The position numbers and the translations under genes were made by a program. This document shows positions 23,690 to 34,082 of a stretch of DNA of 64,000 nucleotides, in pieces; positions within the stretch are counted from its first letter, which is position 1; each line of letters begins with the position of its first letter. Under the pieces are notes generated by a model, which had not been told where the DNA came from, searched no databases, and saw nothing but the letters and a program-made list of their open reading frames with translations. Location of the stretch: NCBI GenBank assembly GCA_029747015.1, contig JAKOGI010000146.1, positions 261,001 to 325,000 on the forward strand, written 5' to 3'. The DNA is from Carnegiea gigantea (taxonomy: Eukaryota > Streptophyta > Magnoliopsida > Caryophyllales > Cactaceae).

Positions 23690-23810
23690 GAGTAGCACTA
23701 CAATTAAACTATATAACTAATATAGTTTTAGAATTAAAAGCTAAATTAGTAAAAATTAAAACTGAAGTTAATGAGATTAAGAAGCAATTGTCTGTAGTCC
23801 ATCTTTGTTT
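23690..23810 (+). pseudogene. viral coiled-coil N-terminal region, copy 2
   Basis: The counterpart of 20840-21060: VLELKAKLVKIKTEVNEIKKQL is visible as short in-frame blocks around 23724-23790. The heptad-like Leu/Ile spacing suggests oligomerisation. The function is not identifiable further. Confidence 0.5.
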
Positions 23811-24166
23811 AGTTAACGAAATTACATATAATGAAAAATCTGATTTAAAATTTGCACTCTATTTTAGCATAAATATCCTTTTCAAAACCTAAAAAACAAA
23901 AATCTTTTTCTTTTGCATGATATAAAGATCCAAAAAGAAATAGGAGAAAAATCAATTGAGAAACCATCTAAAGAAGGCAAAGAAAGAAGAAGAGGATGGA
24001 GTACAAGCAATTTAATCTTGAGGAATTACAGAATATGTTCGACAAAGAACAAAACCTGGAAGAATTAAACAAAATCATGTGCGAAAAAGTTGAAAAACAA
24101 GAAGTATTATCCAATGAAAATTAAGAGACAAATAATGACCAGTAGAAAGAAGAAATATATCAATAG

Positions 24167-24735
24167 ATGAACATAATTAAACTAGATGATCTTAATAATG
24201 TTCCTTTAGAAAAAATTAGAAAGAAACTAGATAAAAAATATAGTAAAATGGTATTTGATGATAAAATCAATGAGATTGGAGAAAAACTAAACATAAATGA
24301 AATTGAGTCCAATACAATGAATGATGTTGTCCTTACACCTGATGAATTTGGTGAACCTTCTAAAAAAAACACTCATTTTTTGCAGCCTAGGTACGTTCTA
24401 GTAGGGCGTATAGCTAACTTTTACTTTAGGTTTATTGCAAGGAAAACTACGACCTTTGAAGAAATTGGCCTTACTCAAATTAACCAAATAGGACACATCT
24501 TAAACATTGATGGAGATCGTAATAGAGAAGAAATATTTGAGCATTGGAAAAGATGTATGAATAGTGTCGTAAACACAAATACTACTTGGACTGTTGGAAA
24601 TTTTCTAAACTATATCAAACATAGTTTTTCTAGCACTATAGTTAACTAGTGTGACTCATTAGATGAGGAAGGTAAAAATGTATTAAGAATGAGGGAAACA
24701 CTAGCTGTGATGTTCAAAAATTTATGTAAGAAACT
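24167..24735 (+). pseudogene. viral capsid region, copy 2, first part
   Basis: The open frame 24167-24649 (160 codons) has a Lys/Asp/Asn-rich start and a central QPRYVLVGRIANFYFRFIAR block. It ends in the TTWTVGNFLNYIKHSF block shared with copy 1. A TAG at 24647 replaces the Trp-region codon seen in copy 1. The frame then continues through FKNLCKK to 24735, where the hAT element cuts in. Confidence 0.8.
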
Positions 24736-25407
24736 TAGGGATAACAGTGGGTCTCAAACCCGGCCCAGACCCATTGAACCTAACCTAATTTAAAGGGTCT
24801 AAGCCCAATTAAATGAGACCTACCTTGTCTTAAGCAGGTCTGGGTTCGAGGAATGTGGGTTAGGTCTGGGTCTGGGTCTAAAGAATTCAGACCCAGACCT
24901 AGACCTAGCTTGAGATCTATTTAAAACACATTAATTTTTTTTAAAAAAACATGTGGCAAAGGTAATTGGCTGAAGTAACCCTAAACCAGTAAACCTTAAA
25001 GCCACTTTGCGTTTTGTTAGTCGTACACGAAGAACTATTTTGTTACCCTTATTTAAATTTAGTGGACTTTGTCTCTATGGTTTGTATTAAAATATTATTT
25101 TTGGTGTGTAAAACATAAGCAAAAACACTTAGCTACGGCATGTGTCGTAGAATTTTTTTTTATTAAATATTACGTCTTATGAACTCAATTAATTGTCTTT
25201 GGAATGTCATAATTCATGTTGGGATATAGAAAACTAATTTTTAATGTGAAAACCCATTAGGACTCGTTCAGGACCCGTGGACCCGCCAAACCTATAAGTT
25301 TTGGGTCCCATCTTCCCACACCTAATAAGTCCGGGGCAGGTCTGGGTCCAGGTTCAAAAAATTAAATGAATCTGGGTTCAAGTGGACCCGACCCATCGCC
25401 ATCCCTA
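24736..25407. mobile_element. nonautonomous hAT element inserted in viral capsid gene, 672 bp
   Basis: The termini are TAGGGATAACAGTGGGTC and (inverted) TAGGGATGGCGATGGGTC, 14 of 18 identical. The 8-bp duplication is AAGAAACT (24728-24735) and AATAAAAT (25408-25415). Copy 1 of the virus has the unfilled site AAGAAAAT at 20042-20049, one change from each. The ends are rich in GGGTCTGG/ACCCGACC words. There is no ORF. Confidence 0.88.
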
Positions 25408-26087
25408 AATAAAATCAAAACTGAAATTATATAAGCTAAAGAAATAGTTGGAGAATGGTAAGAAAATATTAATAACATAGAGTTGTGGGATATGAGATAT
25501 TTGGAAAATTATATTTCTAAATTTAGTCAATATTATTACAAAATTGGGCATAATGAAATTAATCTTGGTGTATTTTATGACAAATTATCAAATCCCATTA
25601 ATTTCATAATCGATGACAAATACATTATATGGCTTGAAAGAGCAGATATCATTGACATCATTGGTACGAGAATCTCTTATTTAAGAAATTGGTCAATGAC
25701 CAGTGTCTTGATCTCCAAAAACAAAAGAAAATGAAGAAATAATTTCTAACCTGTTGAATAATCCTCACTAACGGGAAAAGGAAGCTAAAGGGAGAAGTAA
25801 AAGAAAATTTTATAAGAAAAAGAGCTTTAACAAGTGAAGGGGAGAGAAATATAAAAGAAAATATTATAACAAACTAAGTCCTAAAAAATGGAAGATTTTT
25901 CAGGAAAGCCACCTATTGTCCTTCCAGGAAAAACAATTGACATGTTGGGCAAGCGGAGAAGTAGTCATTATGCAAATGAATGTAAAAATAAGAAGAATAA
26001 CACGCATATAGAAACTCTGGGTAGTCTAGATTATGTTGAGCTTAGCGAGGAGGAAGCACCTGATGCAACCCCTAAAAAAAACAAGGG
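25408..26087 (+). pseudogene. viral capsid region, copy 2, second part with broken zinc knuckle
   Basis: It resumes the capsid frame (RYLENYISKFSQYYYKIGHNE, about 25494-25556) and a basic tract (about 25790-25880). The knuckle is at about 25936-25982: CWASGEV is in one frame and SHYANEC in another, so an indel and a Cys-to-Ser change destroy it. LGSLDYVELSEEEA follows. It ends at the gypsy insertion point (AAGGG 26083-26087). Confidence 0.8.
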
Positions 26088-26548
26088 TGATTTCGGAGAA
26101 TTCTTCTCGAAGCTCTGTTGATGATGACGTAGGACGAACGAACAGGTTTATCTGACAGCTCGCATGCAACACCTAACATCCTCTTCTCCAACTGGCCCAA
26201 CCTGCAAAAAGGGCACCCTTGAGTTATGGACCGGAGAACGCCTCTCCAACGGTCAAGTAAACTCAAAGTCCAAGTCAAAGGTTAAAAGAAAGAGAGTGCA
26301 GTATGAGTTCAATGTATCAAATTGTCAACCCCTTTCTCGAGGTGAGTAGGTGACTATTTATAGTCCCTTTGGCGAAGGGGTAAAATTGTAACCTTACCTA
26401 GAACACCCGTATGGACTGCCGGTCTCAGCACAAAAGGGCCTTAGGGGGAGCCCCTACGGTTGCGTCTTAGGGCCCATTATCTAAGGGACAGGCCTTATCT
26501 ATGGGTCTAGCTCGGATGGGCCTATTTAGGAAAAATCATTCCCAATCG
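26088..26548 (-). repeat. 3' LTR of Tat element, 461 bp
   Basis: From 26321 to 26548 it aligns with the 5' LTR remnant at 40664-40896 with roughly 13 % difference by eye. The segment 26088-26320 has no partner on the right and is taken as the R-U5 part. The outer edge follows AAGGG exactly; the inner edge is CCCAATCG (CCCAATCA in the other LTR). Confidence 0.85.
26354..26362 (-). promoter_or_regulatory. LTR TATA box (3' LTR)
   Basis: The minus strand reads TATAAATAG, conserved at 40697-40705 in the other LTR, about 190 nt from the LTR start. Confidence 0.6.
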
Positions 26549-26821
26549 CTTAGCTCCTCACATTTTACCTGCACATAGAGCCAGACGAGTGATCAGGTAG
26601 AATGTGGAGAGCTGTCCATGGCCGGCATACATCTCGGGGGCTTCGAAAACTGGCCCTTTATGACGGATCGCCCTGTGGCCATCGACCAGAGTTGGGCAAG
26701 TTTCAAGACTTGGACGGCGGTTTCAGGAAACTGCCTTGTTCGCAAGTATACAAGGCAACTGCCGAGGGGGGGTGTCCCCTCCTTCACTTTTCGATAACGA
26801 TCATTATCCGACGTTCATTTT

Positions 26822-27331
26822 ATGGCTTTCTCACGTTCCCTCAGTACTAAGGAGATGGCTAAGTACGTTGTTCGCCACTTCGAATGGGATCGGCATGGGA
26901 TGGCCTTTCCCCCGTCACCTCTCCCGAAGGACTTTCAGGCCTTATGCCCGAGCTATGAGCTGGTTGTGGAAGAGGAGGCTGCGGAGGACTATGAACTCCC
27001 AGACCTATCCCAGGTGATCTTTTATGCGATGCTTCTGAATGAGGCCGAGAGGCTTGGGGTCTTGCATGGGCGAGCACTTCGAACATTGGAGTCAGCCTTC
27101 ACCGAGCTCCGTTGGAGTACCTTTGAGACATAGGTGTGGCTGTATAGTGACCGAATTTTTGAAGCTCGATTCCAGACAAAGGCTGAACTAGAGGGAAGTT
27201 CAGGGGCCGGTCAACAGGAAGAGGGCTCAGAGGTGGAGCCGGCGGGTGAAAGCTCGGCCACTGAAGGGCGACCTCCCCTTTTAACGATGATAAGCAACGG
27301 TGAGGCTGTGCTTTTATACCTTCCCAAATAG
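26822..27331 (+). pseudogene. antisense small ORF family, copy 1 (one in-frame stop)
   Basis: From ATG 26822 the frame runs 170 codons with a single TAG at 27131, where other copies have a Trp codon (FEAW region). Order: STKEMAKYVVRHFEW, PLPKDFQALCPSYEL, ELPDLSQVIFYAMLLNEAERLGVL, LRWSTFE, then an acidic Ser/Glu/Gly tail. No catalytic motif or membrane segment is evident. It is GC-richer than the surroundings. The family is not recognised. It lies just inside the 3' LTR of the Tat element, opposite to its gag-pol. Confidence 0.65.
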
Positions 27332-27559
27332 TCATTACTCTGTTTGTGCTGGTCTCAATTTGTGCTGACTAGATGGCCACATGGCTGACATGAATTGGCC
27401 ATTAGGCTCTTAGGAGTATCCCTCTGTTCCCCAACTCTCCCTATGCCCCTTCTATGAATACAACTTTATACTTCTATACATGATGTTCAGGTATCCATCC
27501 TTCAGGAAGAAGTAGTATAACGGGAGAGGAAGGAAAACAAAGAATGCTTGGTATGTCCA

Positions 27560-28021
27560 TTTCCCCTTTTATTATCGCGTTTCCTCCCCTCTATGACACC
27601 ATGGAGATGGCCGCCTATGTGAGGGAGTCCTTCATCTGGCGCTAGAGGAGACCTACACGTCCGCCTCATCCCCTCCCCGAAGATTACCACATTCCTGCGC
27701 TTTTCATTGCCCGAGGCCGAGGGAGCGGCGACTGACTTTGAGCTCCCTGAGATGGTGCAGGTGACATTCTATGCCATGATCTTGGATGAGGCCGTAGAGT
27801 TGGGTGTGGTGTGCGGTTTTATGGCCGAAGGCCTAAAGTCGGCCCTGGTAGGTCAGAGGTGGTCACGTTTTGAGGCCTGGATGAGCTGTGTCGATCACGA
27901 GCTGAGAAAAGCGCAGCTTTGGCAACGAGCCGTCATAGCGGAGGTCTGTGGTCCTTTGAACGGTCAGGAAGAGAGCTCGGGATCAAATGGCCCCCCGCCC
28001 CCCTCTAGTGACAAGGAGTAG
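27560..28021 (+). pseudogene. antisense small ORF family, copy 2
   Basis: The N-terminal block (TMEMAAYVRESFIW near 27597) ends at a TAG at 27643. A shift after PLPEDYH leads into the open frame 27707-28021. That frame has FELPEMVQVTFYAMILDEAVELGVV, a RWSRFEAWMSCVDHELRKAQ block and a Ser/Pro tail ending SSDKE. AATAAAA follows at 28098. Copy 5 ends with the same SSDKE motif. Unknown function. Confidence 0.62.
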
Positions 28022-28384
28022 CCTTAGTTTTATCTTGAATTCTCTCTTATATCGTCCCTTTTCTTCCTTAGGCCACCCGTCGTAGGGGCTTTTGATAATA
28101 AAATGGTATTTCTTTGTCATAAAGGACTGTTCTCCTCTCGCCTTGCATTATGCTTTGTATTGAATGATTGCCTCAAGGTCCACAAAAATGTTTACACTTT
28201 ACTTTAGGTCAGGATTTCAAGTTGCCGAAGTCATGTGGTGAGGTTAGAGTGGTTGGCTGCTCCCTTGGGGGTTGCACTCCCTGGGACATCGTGCTCCTCT
28301 TGCGATAAAAGAAGGTGAAATCCCAATAAAACTTCATAACCTTTCCTTGCGGACGAAAAGTGAGAGAAGAGAGAGAGAATAGAA

Positions 28385-28700
28385 ATGAACCTCTTTACCA
28401 ATTTCGCCAGCACAGAGCAGGCGGCCGAGTACATCCGTGACCACTTCCGATGGTCATTAAGGGATCGCTCGGCTCTTGGCCTAAGGCCGCTTCCATCGGA
28501 CTACCACGGCCTTTGTCCCCGTTTCGACCTCAAGGTGGCGACGCAATATACTCATGATTCCAATACCCTAGAGGTGGTGCAGATCGGCTTTATGCCATGG
28601 TTATACATGATACCGCTGAGTTGGGCCTTTCATGCAGACTTACCATGGACTGCGTGATGTGGGCTATGCGAAAGTTAGACTAGGGCCCTGTGGAAGCATA
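28385..28700 (+). pseudogene. antisense small ORF family, copy 3
   Basis: The ATG at 28385 follows a purine-rich GAGAGAAGAGAGAGAG leader. MNLFTNFASTEQAAEYIRD, FRWSLRDRSAL, RPLPSDYHGLCPRFDL and THDSNTLEVVQ are intact to about 28575. A one-base shift then puts the FYAMVIHDTAELG block in another frame, and a stop near 28680 ends it early. The C-terminal third is missing. Confidence 0.62.
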
Positions 28701-28814
28701 GCTCGGGGACAATAACTAAAGGCTCCGAAGAGCCTAGGCCACTTATCCTGCCGTTCTCCCGGCAAACCCCGTATTAGCGAGCGGTTCCTCAAGGAGGAGG
28801 ACAACCTTCTTTGC

Positions 28815-29250
28815 TTCCTTCTTTGACACTGTTTAAGCGGCGGAGTATGTTAGGGACAGCCTTTGCTAGTCCGTGAGGGAAACATCAAGCCTTCGTCTGA
28901 AATTACTCCTTTTGCATTTCATGGCCTACTATCCCGAGTTCGACCATATTGTGGCAATGTAGTTTGCACATACTACCTATATCCCTGAGATGGTGTAGGC
29001 CATCTTTTATACCATGGTGATTAACGGCGCAGCAAAGCTAAGGCTCATTAGGAAAGAGATCGGGGAGAGCCTAATGTTGGACTTACGGAAGCTGAGATGG
29101 GATATCATTGAAGCGTGGCTATTGTCTATTGAGGACAAGCTCAAAGATGCCCAAGTTTCCTCGCCTGGTGGAGGTAGTGTTTAACCCTCAGCCACGCGCA
29201 GCAGTGACTTCGAGGCTGAGGGACACGCCCCCTGTCCAGTGACGAGGAGT
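28815..29250 (+). pseudogene. antisense small ORF family, copy 4 (most decayed)
   Basis: Recovered by comparison only: AAEYVRDSL after a stop, RETSSLRL, YYPEFDHIVAM, IPEMV, AIFYTMVINGAAKL, LRKLRWDIIEAWLLSIEDKLKDAQ and an SD-rich end near 29245. Stops stand at conserved Gln/Trp positions (TAG/TAA). AATAAAA follows at 29321. Confidence 0.55.
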
Positions 29251-29580
29251 AGTATTAAGATTCTCCTTCCCTTGTATGTCCCCCTTATGAGGGGGTGTGT
29301 GTGTAATCGCAAATCTTGACAATAAAACACTGCCCCCTTTCTCTTTCAGGAGAAGACAATTCTTCGCCTTCATCGCTCTTATTTTATTTTATTATTTTTA
29401 TGAATGGGGTTCCGGCTCGTAACTGCCACATGTCGATGGTGGACTGGTTGGTGTATATCTCAGGAAGGGCAGCATATTCTGGTCTACTTCCTTCCCTGTA
29501 AAAGGGCAATGAGTCTTCTTTGTCATGTCACATCCTGCCCGCCTCTAATCTTTTAGAGAAGAGAGGGAAAGAAGAAGGAA

Positions 29581-30037
29581 ATGGTTCACTTTCTGAACTT
29601 CACTAGCACCGAGATGGTGGCCGAATACGTTCAAGAAACTTTTCGATGGCCTCTGAGGGAGACCTCGGCCAAGCGTTCAAGGCCCCTCCCTGAGGATCAC
29701 CTGATCCTCTACCCGAGTTTTGACTTTGGCGTGGCTATGCAGTATGCTCAGGACTCCAACATCCTCGAGATGGTGCAGCGATCTTCTATGCCATGGTCGC
29801 GAAAGAGGTCGTGGAACAAGGTATCACCCGCAGAATCACGGTGAAGTGCTTGGTGTAGGCCTTGCAGTAGCTGCATTGCGGTCCCTTTGAGTTTTGGTTC
29901 GAGAAGGTCGAGCACAGGCTCGAGGGAGCCCGTACTTTGCACCCTGTGAACCCGCCCATTGACCTCGCGTCTTCTAGCGGTCCTGTAGAGACCTCAAGTT
30001 TAAGCGATGCTCCCACTGTCTCAAGCGACAAGGAGTA
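29581..30037 (+). pseudogene. antisense small ORF family, copy 5
   Basis: The ATG at 29581 comes after a GAGAAGAGAGGGAAAGAAGAAGG leader like that of copy 3. The open N-terminal 65 codons (FLNFTSTEMVAEYVQETFRW, RPLPEDHLILYPSFDFGVAM, QDSNILEMVQ) are followed by a shift near 29780. The rest (FYAMVAKEVVEQG, FEFWFEKVEHRLEGA) is in another frame and ends SSDKE and a stop at 30037. AATAAAA occurs at about 30107. Confidence 0.65.
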
Positions 30038-30227
30038 GGAGTAGGGGCTTCCAATGTACTCGCTTTTTGTGCTTGTAGGAAAACTATGTATTGATATGGC
30101 TATTATAATAAAAGATCATTTTACGACTCGCCTCTTTGTACCATTTGTTTGCATGCACATGCTGTGACCGGTCGCAACGCCGTGCGTTGTGATCTCCAAC
30201 CCTCGCTAGGACTAGGAAATTAGCGAC

Positions 30228-30790
30228 TAATAGTGAGGCCGTGCTCTAGAACTCTTAGCCACCACAATGGCTAAGAGTGTACCAATTGGCCACAGAACCA
30301 TGCTTTGAGGTCCTTAGCCCCTATTGGGGCTGAGTGGAGCGCCCGGCCCTAGGGCATACTCTAGGATCCTTTTAGCCCCTACTAGGGCTAAAAGCATAGC
30401 GACCGGCCTGAAGGCCGTGCTCTAGGAACCTTAGCCGCCGCTGAGGCTAAGAGTGTAGCGACTGACCGTTAGGCCGTGCTTATGGACCTTAAGCCCCTAT
30501 TGGGGCAAGGAGTGTAGCATCCGACCGTTAGGCCGTGCCCATGGTCCCTTAGCCTCTACTGTACATAAGAGTGTGGCGACTGGCCGTTAGGTCATGCTCG
30601 CGGACTAGTAGCCCCCACTGGGGTTAAGAGTTTAGTGACCGGCCATTAGGTCGTACTTATGGACCCTTAGCCCCCACTAGGGCTAAAAATGTAGCCCCCA
30701 CTGGGCTAAGAGTGTAGCAACCAGCCGTAAGGTCATCCTTATAGACCCCTCGCTCCTTGGGCTAGGCATATAGTGACTAGCCATCAGGGA
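30228..30790. repeat. minisatellite array 1, palindromic unit about 58-60 bp
   Basis: About nine to ten drifting units with core CCTTAGCCCC-TACT-GGGGCTAAGAGTGTAG and a GACCGGCCGTTAGGCCGTGCT part. It is the same family as 34083-35268. Each unit can form a stem from TTAGCCCC and GGGGCTAA. The array lies just upstream of the promoter of the antisense gene. Confidence 0.88.
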
Positions 30791-30925
30791 GTGCACTCGG
30801 AGGCCCATTCTCTCCCAAGGTGCAAGGTTTCTTGCTAATGACAAGGTGATAGCAGGTCGCCACGTGGTGCGGGTTGGGAAGGGTTGCGCCTGCTGGGTGT
30901 CTCGAGAGGTGTGTCATCCCTCCTC

Positions 30926-30938
30926 GCTCTATATAAGG
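30926..30938 (+). promoter_or_regulatory. TATA box of the antisense gene
   Basis: GCTCTATATAAGG is a strong plant TATA box, about 265 nt before the ATG at 31204. It is followed by a GAGAGA/CT-rich leader. It faces opposite to the retroelement's own LTR promoter. Confidence 0.65.
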
Positions 30939-31203
30939 GTGTAGATTCGGCAGAAAGGGTCATTTCCTTATCGCATATTTCAACCACCTAGAGAGAGAAA
31001 CGGTTTCTAGAGAGAGAGAGGCTCTGCCCCCTTTCCTATTCTACATTTAAATTCACCGTAGTGTCTCAAGCTCACCCCTCGTAACTTCGAAGGCTTTGCT
31101 TGAGTATTCATCCTCATCTTCAAATAGCTTCTTGAATCTTCATCTTCTGTAGTTACACACCCTCATACCCCTTCCAAGCATTCGTTTTTTGTACACGTAA
31201 ATT

Positions 31204-33821
31204 ATGTCATTGTCTTGTTCATCTAGTAGAGACGTTCCTGAAGGGTTAGCCGACCCCCAAGCGGAGGGTCATTATCCACAATTCCTTAGGCTCCCGTCCT
31301 TTATTGATGGTCGGGTGGTTGCGGGCGTTCCCCGAAAGAATCAATGTAGGGAACCCAAAAAGATTCCCTACACGGTGCCTCCCTTTGAACAAGACACTCC
31401 CTCGTGGTCTAGTTGCGAGTACTCCTCCACCCCTAACATCCTCAGTCCTGAGGTGGAGGCCTCATATCCATGGGAGATCACCATTGCTGACTATATGACT
31501 GATTTCCAGGTACGAAGAATGGAAAAAACCAAGTCCACCCCCTCCATCAGTCTTCAGACGAGTTGTTGATCAAACAAGGTAATCCCTATTCTGCCCCAAG
31601 CTCATCAAAACCGGGGGCTGAAATGGCCTCTATTAGTACTAGCTCTACCTCGGGGAACACCTCCTCCTCCTCTTCTTCCGGCAGTTCTTCGAGACATTTG
31701 TCCTTAGAGGAGGCGTCGACTAGCTCCTCGTCTCACGAAGGGCCTTTGGCTCCGGGCAAGTTAGTACTTAATAGAAAAGGTCATTCGCTTGTAGGACAAG
31801 TTCCTGAGACTGTGGTGGAGGAACTAGAGTTTGTAGGGGCCTCAACCCACTTAGACCCTCAGGACGGTCCAGGTAGTCACTTTTCTGACCCCAAGGTCGT
31901 TCCTACACTAAAGAGGATGGCTCTCGAGAAGCAATACCTCCTGCCTGCCAGGTACACCTTCGCAATCCCCAAGGTGGATGCCGCAGTAAATGAGCCACCC
32001 GCCAAATGTATAGTTATTTATTACGCGGCTCTCAACTAAGGTCTCCGATTTCCTCTTCACCCGGTTAGTGAAGAGATTTTGAACAAGTATGAACTGGTGC
32101 CCGCGTAGGTTGTGCCTACATCATGGCACAACATTTGCTCTTTCATCACAATTTGCAAACTGCGCGGCCTCACCTGCTCGGAACGAGCATTTAGTCTCGT
32201 GCATACCGTCTAGAGGTCCCCTAAGGAGACCAGGGACTTGGGATGGTATTGTTTTAATAACAGGACAGGATTCATGACAGCCATCAAGAAGTAGTCAAAG
32301 GTGAAGCATTTGAAATATGACTTCCTCTTTGTCCGTTGAGAGTGAGGTTGGGTAAACATTCCTAACTGGAACAACAGTAAGCCTATTAGGAACCCCTTTA
32401 GGGAGCCTATGGCTGAGGAAAGAAAAACAGCCCGTCACTTCCAATTCTACATACGGGGGGACGATAAGCCCCGACCCATTCCTAAGTTTATGGCTTAGGC
32501 AATAGAATCTGTGAAGGGCCCTGAGAGTAGGAAGAGCAAGTCTAGTAATAGGGAACCTTTGAATTGGCTCCCTAATTTGAAGTTTTTTGAAAACAACTTC
32601 TACCTTGCTGCGGCGGGCCTTTTGATCATTAAGAGTTTTTCCAAGGGTATTGGTCGTCCCAATGTTAGTTAGCTTTTCTGTTTGCTTCTGATATGACTTC
32701 CTTTTTGTTTTATGCAGGGCAAGCGAGGGTGAGGTTGATGGTCTTTGAGACCGGGGATGCCACTCCGAAGTAAGTGACAGCTAATGACGAGCGCCGTGGG
32801 GAAGAGGAGAGGCAACCCCTCATCAATCAACAAGCTAAGAAGGTACACTTCAGAACCTTATTCACCCCCTTTACTCGTGATCCCTGGTTTGCAGTAATCT
32901 GACTAAGTTATTTTGACCATAGGCACCCCCTAGTACCGCGCAGAAAGAAGCCTGCCATCAGCTTATCAGTCCGCAAGCGCCAATGAACTGAGGGCCGCCC
33001 TGGCGAGATTGCGGCGTCTGCCCCTCCCCATACAGGGGAAGCAGGAGCCGGGAAATCTGGCCCTGGGCAATCTGGAAGCGGTCAACTGGAGATCGCACCC
33101 CCGGCCTCCAGGAACACACTGCCCCCTCTAAGACTATGGGAGCTGCTTCTCAAACCGTTGGCGGTTCTCCCCCAACCGCACAGCGGCCAACCACAAATTC
33201 ATCAAGACAAATCCCGCGGCCAGGTTTTCACTTGTCCAGGGCTTAGTTAAGTCCTGGAACTTTGCGGCCTCAGGCACCTTGGATTCCCCAAGATCACCGA
33301 GGAGGAGGTGACAATGGCCGAAGCGTTCGCTCGGGGGGGGGGTGAGAGTCGCGGCGGAGTGTCGAAGGCTTAAGGGGCTAGTGACCCTGTGCCAGCGATG
33401 CTGGGGAAAGCTGAAGGCTGATCAGAATGCCTGAGAGGCCGAGAAGAATGACCTACAGCACCAGCTAGAGGAGGCACTCGCAAAGGCCAAGGCTGAAGCA
33501 ACTACGGGGTTTGAAAGGGTGGCTCAAGCCAAGGAGTAAGGCTATCAGCCGGGTTGTGCCGATACTGTGGGGTATTTGTGCAAGGTCTTGGTGACACCGG
33601 CTCAAGAATTTCAAGAGGATAGCTATTTCGAGGCCTACCTCAATTACGTAGATGAGCGCCAGCGGGCCGGCGACGAAGGCCGAGACCTTGAGGAGGTGGA
33701 ATTTATTCCTCCTTCCGGTGAGGGTGAGGGTGCAGGGGATGAGGCCACTAACCCCTTGGATGCTGAGGCCGAGGCTTCTGAGTATGAGGGTCATAAGGAT
33801 AGTGGAGAGCCTGATGTGTAA
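31204..33821 (+). pseudogene. antisense ORF, Transposase_28-like ('putative gypsy type transposon') protein
   Basis: From ATG 31204: a low-complexity N-terminal part (to 31569), then a Ser-rich stretch, then a domain with GLRFPLHPVSEEIL, VPTSWHNICSFI, GWYCFNNRTG and KHLKYDFLFVR (about 32037-32340). This matches the pattern of the plant PF04195 family (function unproven, despite the name). Candidate introns with GT...AG ends are 32647-32717 and 32843-32932. The last part has coiled-coil-like EKNDLQHQLEEALAKAKAEA (about 33441-33500) and an open acidic tail (33567-33821). Stops at about 32037, 32107 and 32210 and frame changes show decay. Confidence 0.7.
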
Positions 33822-34082
33822 ACCCCCTCTTTTTCCTTGTTCTTTCTTCTTTCTTCCTCGTCTCTTTTTCTTCCTTTTCTTTTATAGTTAGAGGTTGTAC
33901 TCATTCTTCATTAATGAAGCACGTTCATTTCTGGTAACAGCTTCTTTCGTTGATCGTCTTTCTACTTCGTACTTGTTCTTTCGTTTTAGCTTGTGTTTTT
34001 GTTATTTACGTGCCGTAGGGTAGCAGCGCCCAAGCAAAAGAACAAGTGATGTGTCCTTTGGCTAAGGAATATGCAACTCGTA

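Noticed and set aside
26088..26320. Continuation of the viral capsid gene into this stretch
   Set aside because: The viral homolog resumes at 40902, not here; TGATTTCGG follows an exact AAGGG duplication, so this is LTR.
31510..31600. First intron of the antisense gene using the CAG|GTACG donor
   Set aside because: Joining it to the best nearby acceptor breaks the reading phase, so I left it out; a frameshift is equally likely.
33465..33794. 109-codon minus-strand frame
   Set aside because: Overlaps the plus-strand antisense gene's C-terminal part; no domain and likely a shadow of its codon pattern.
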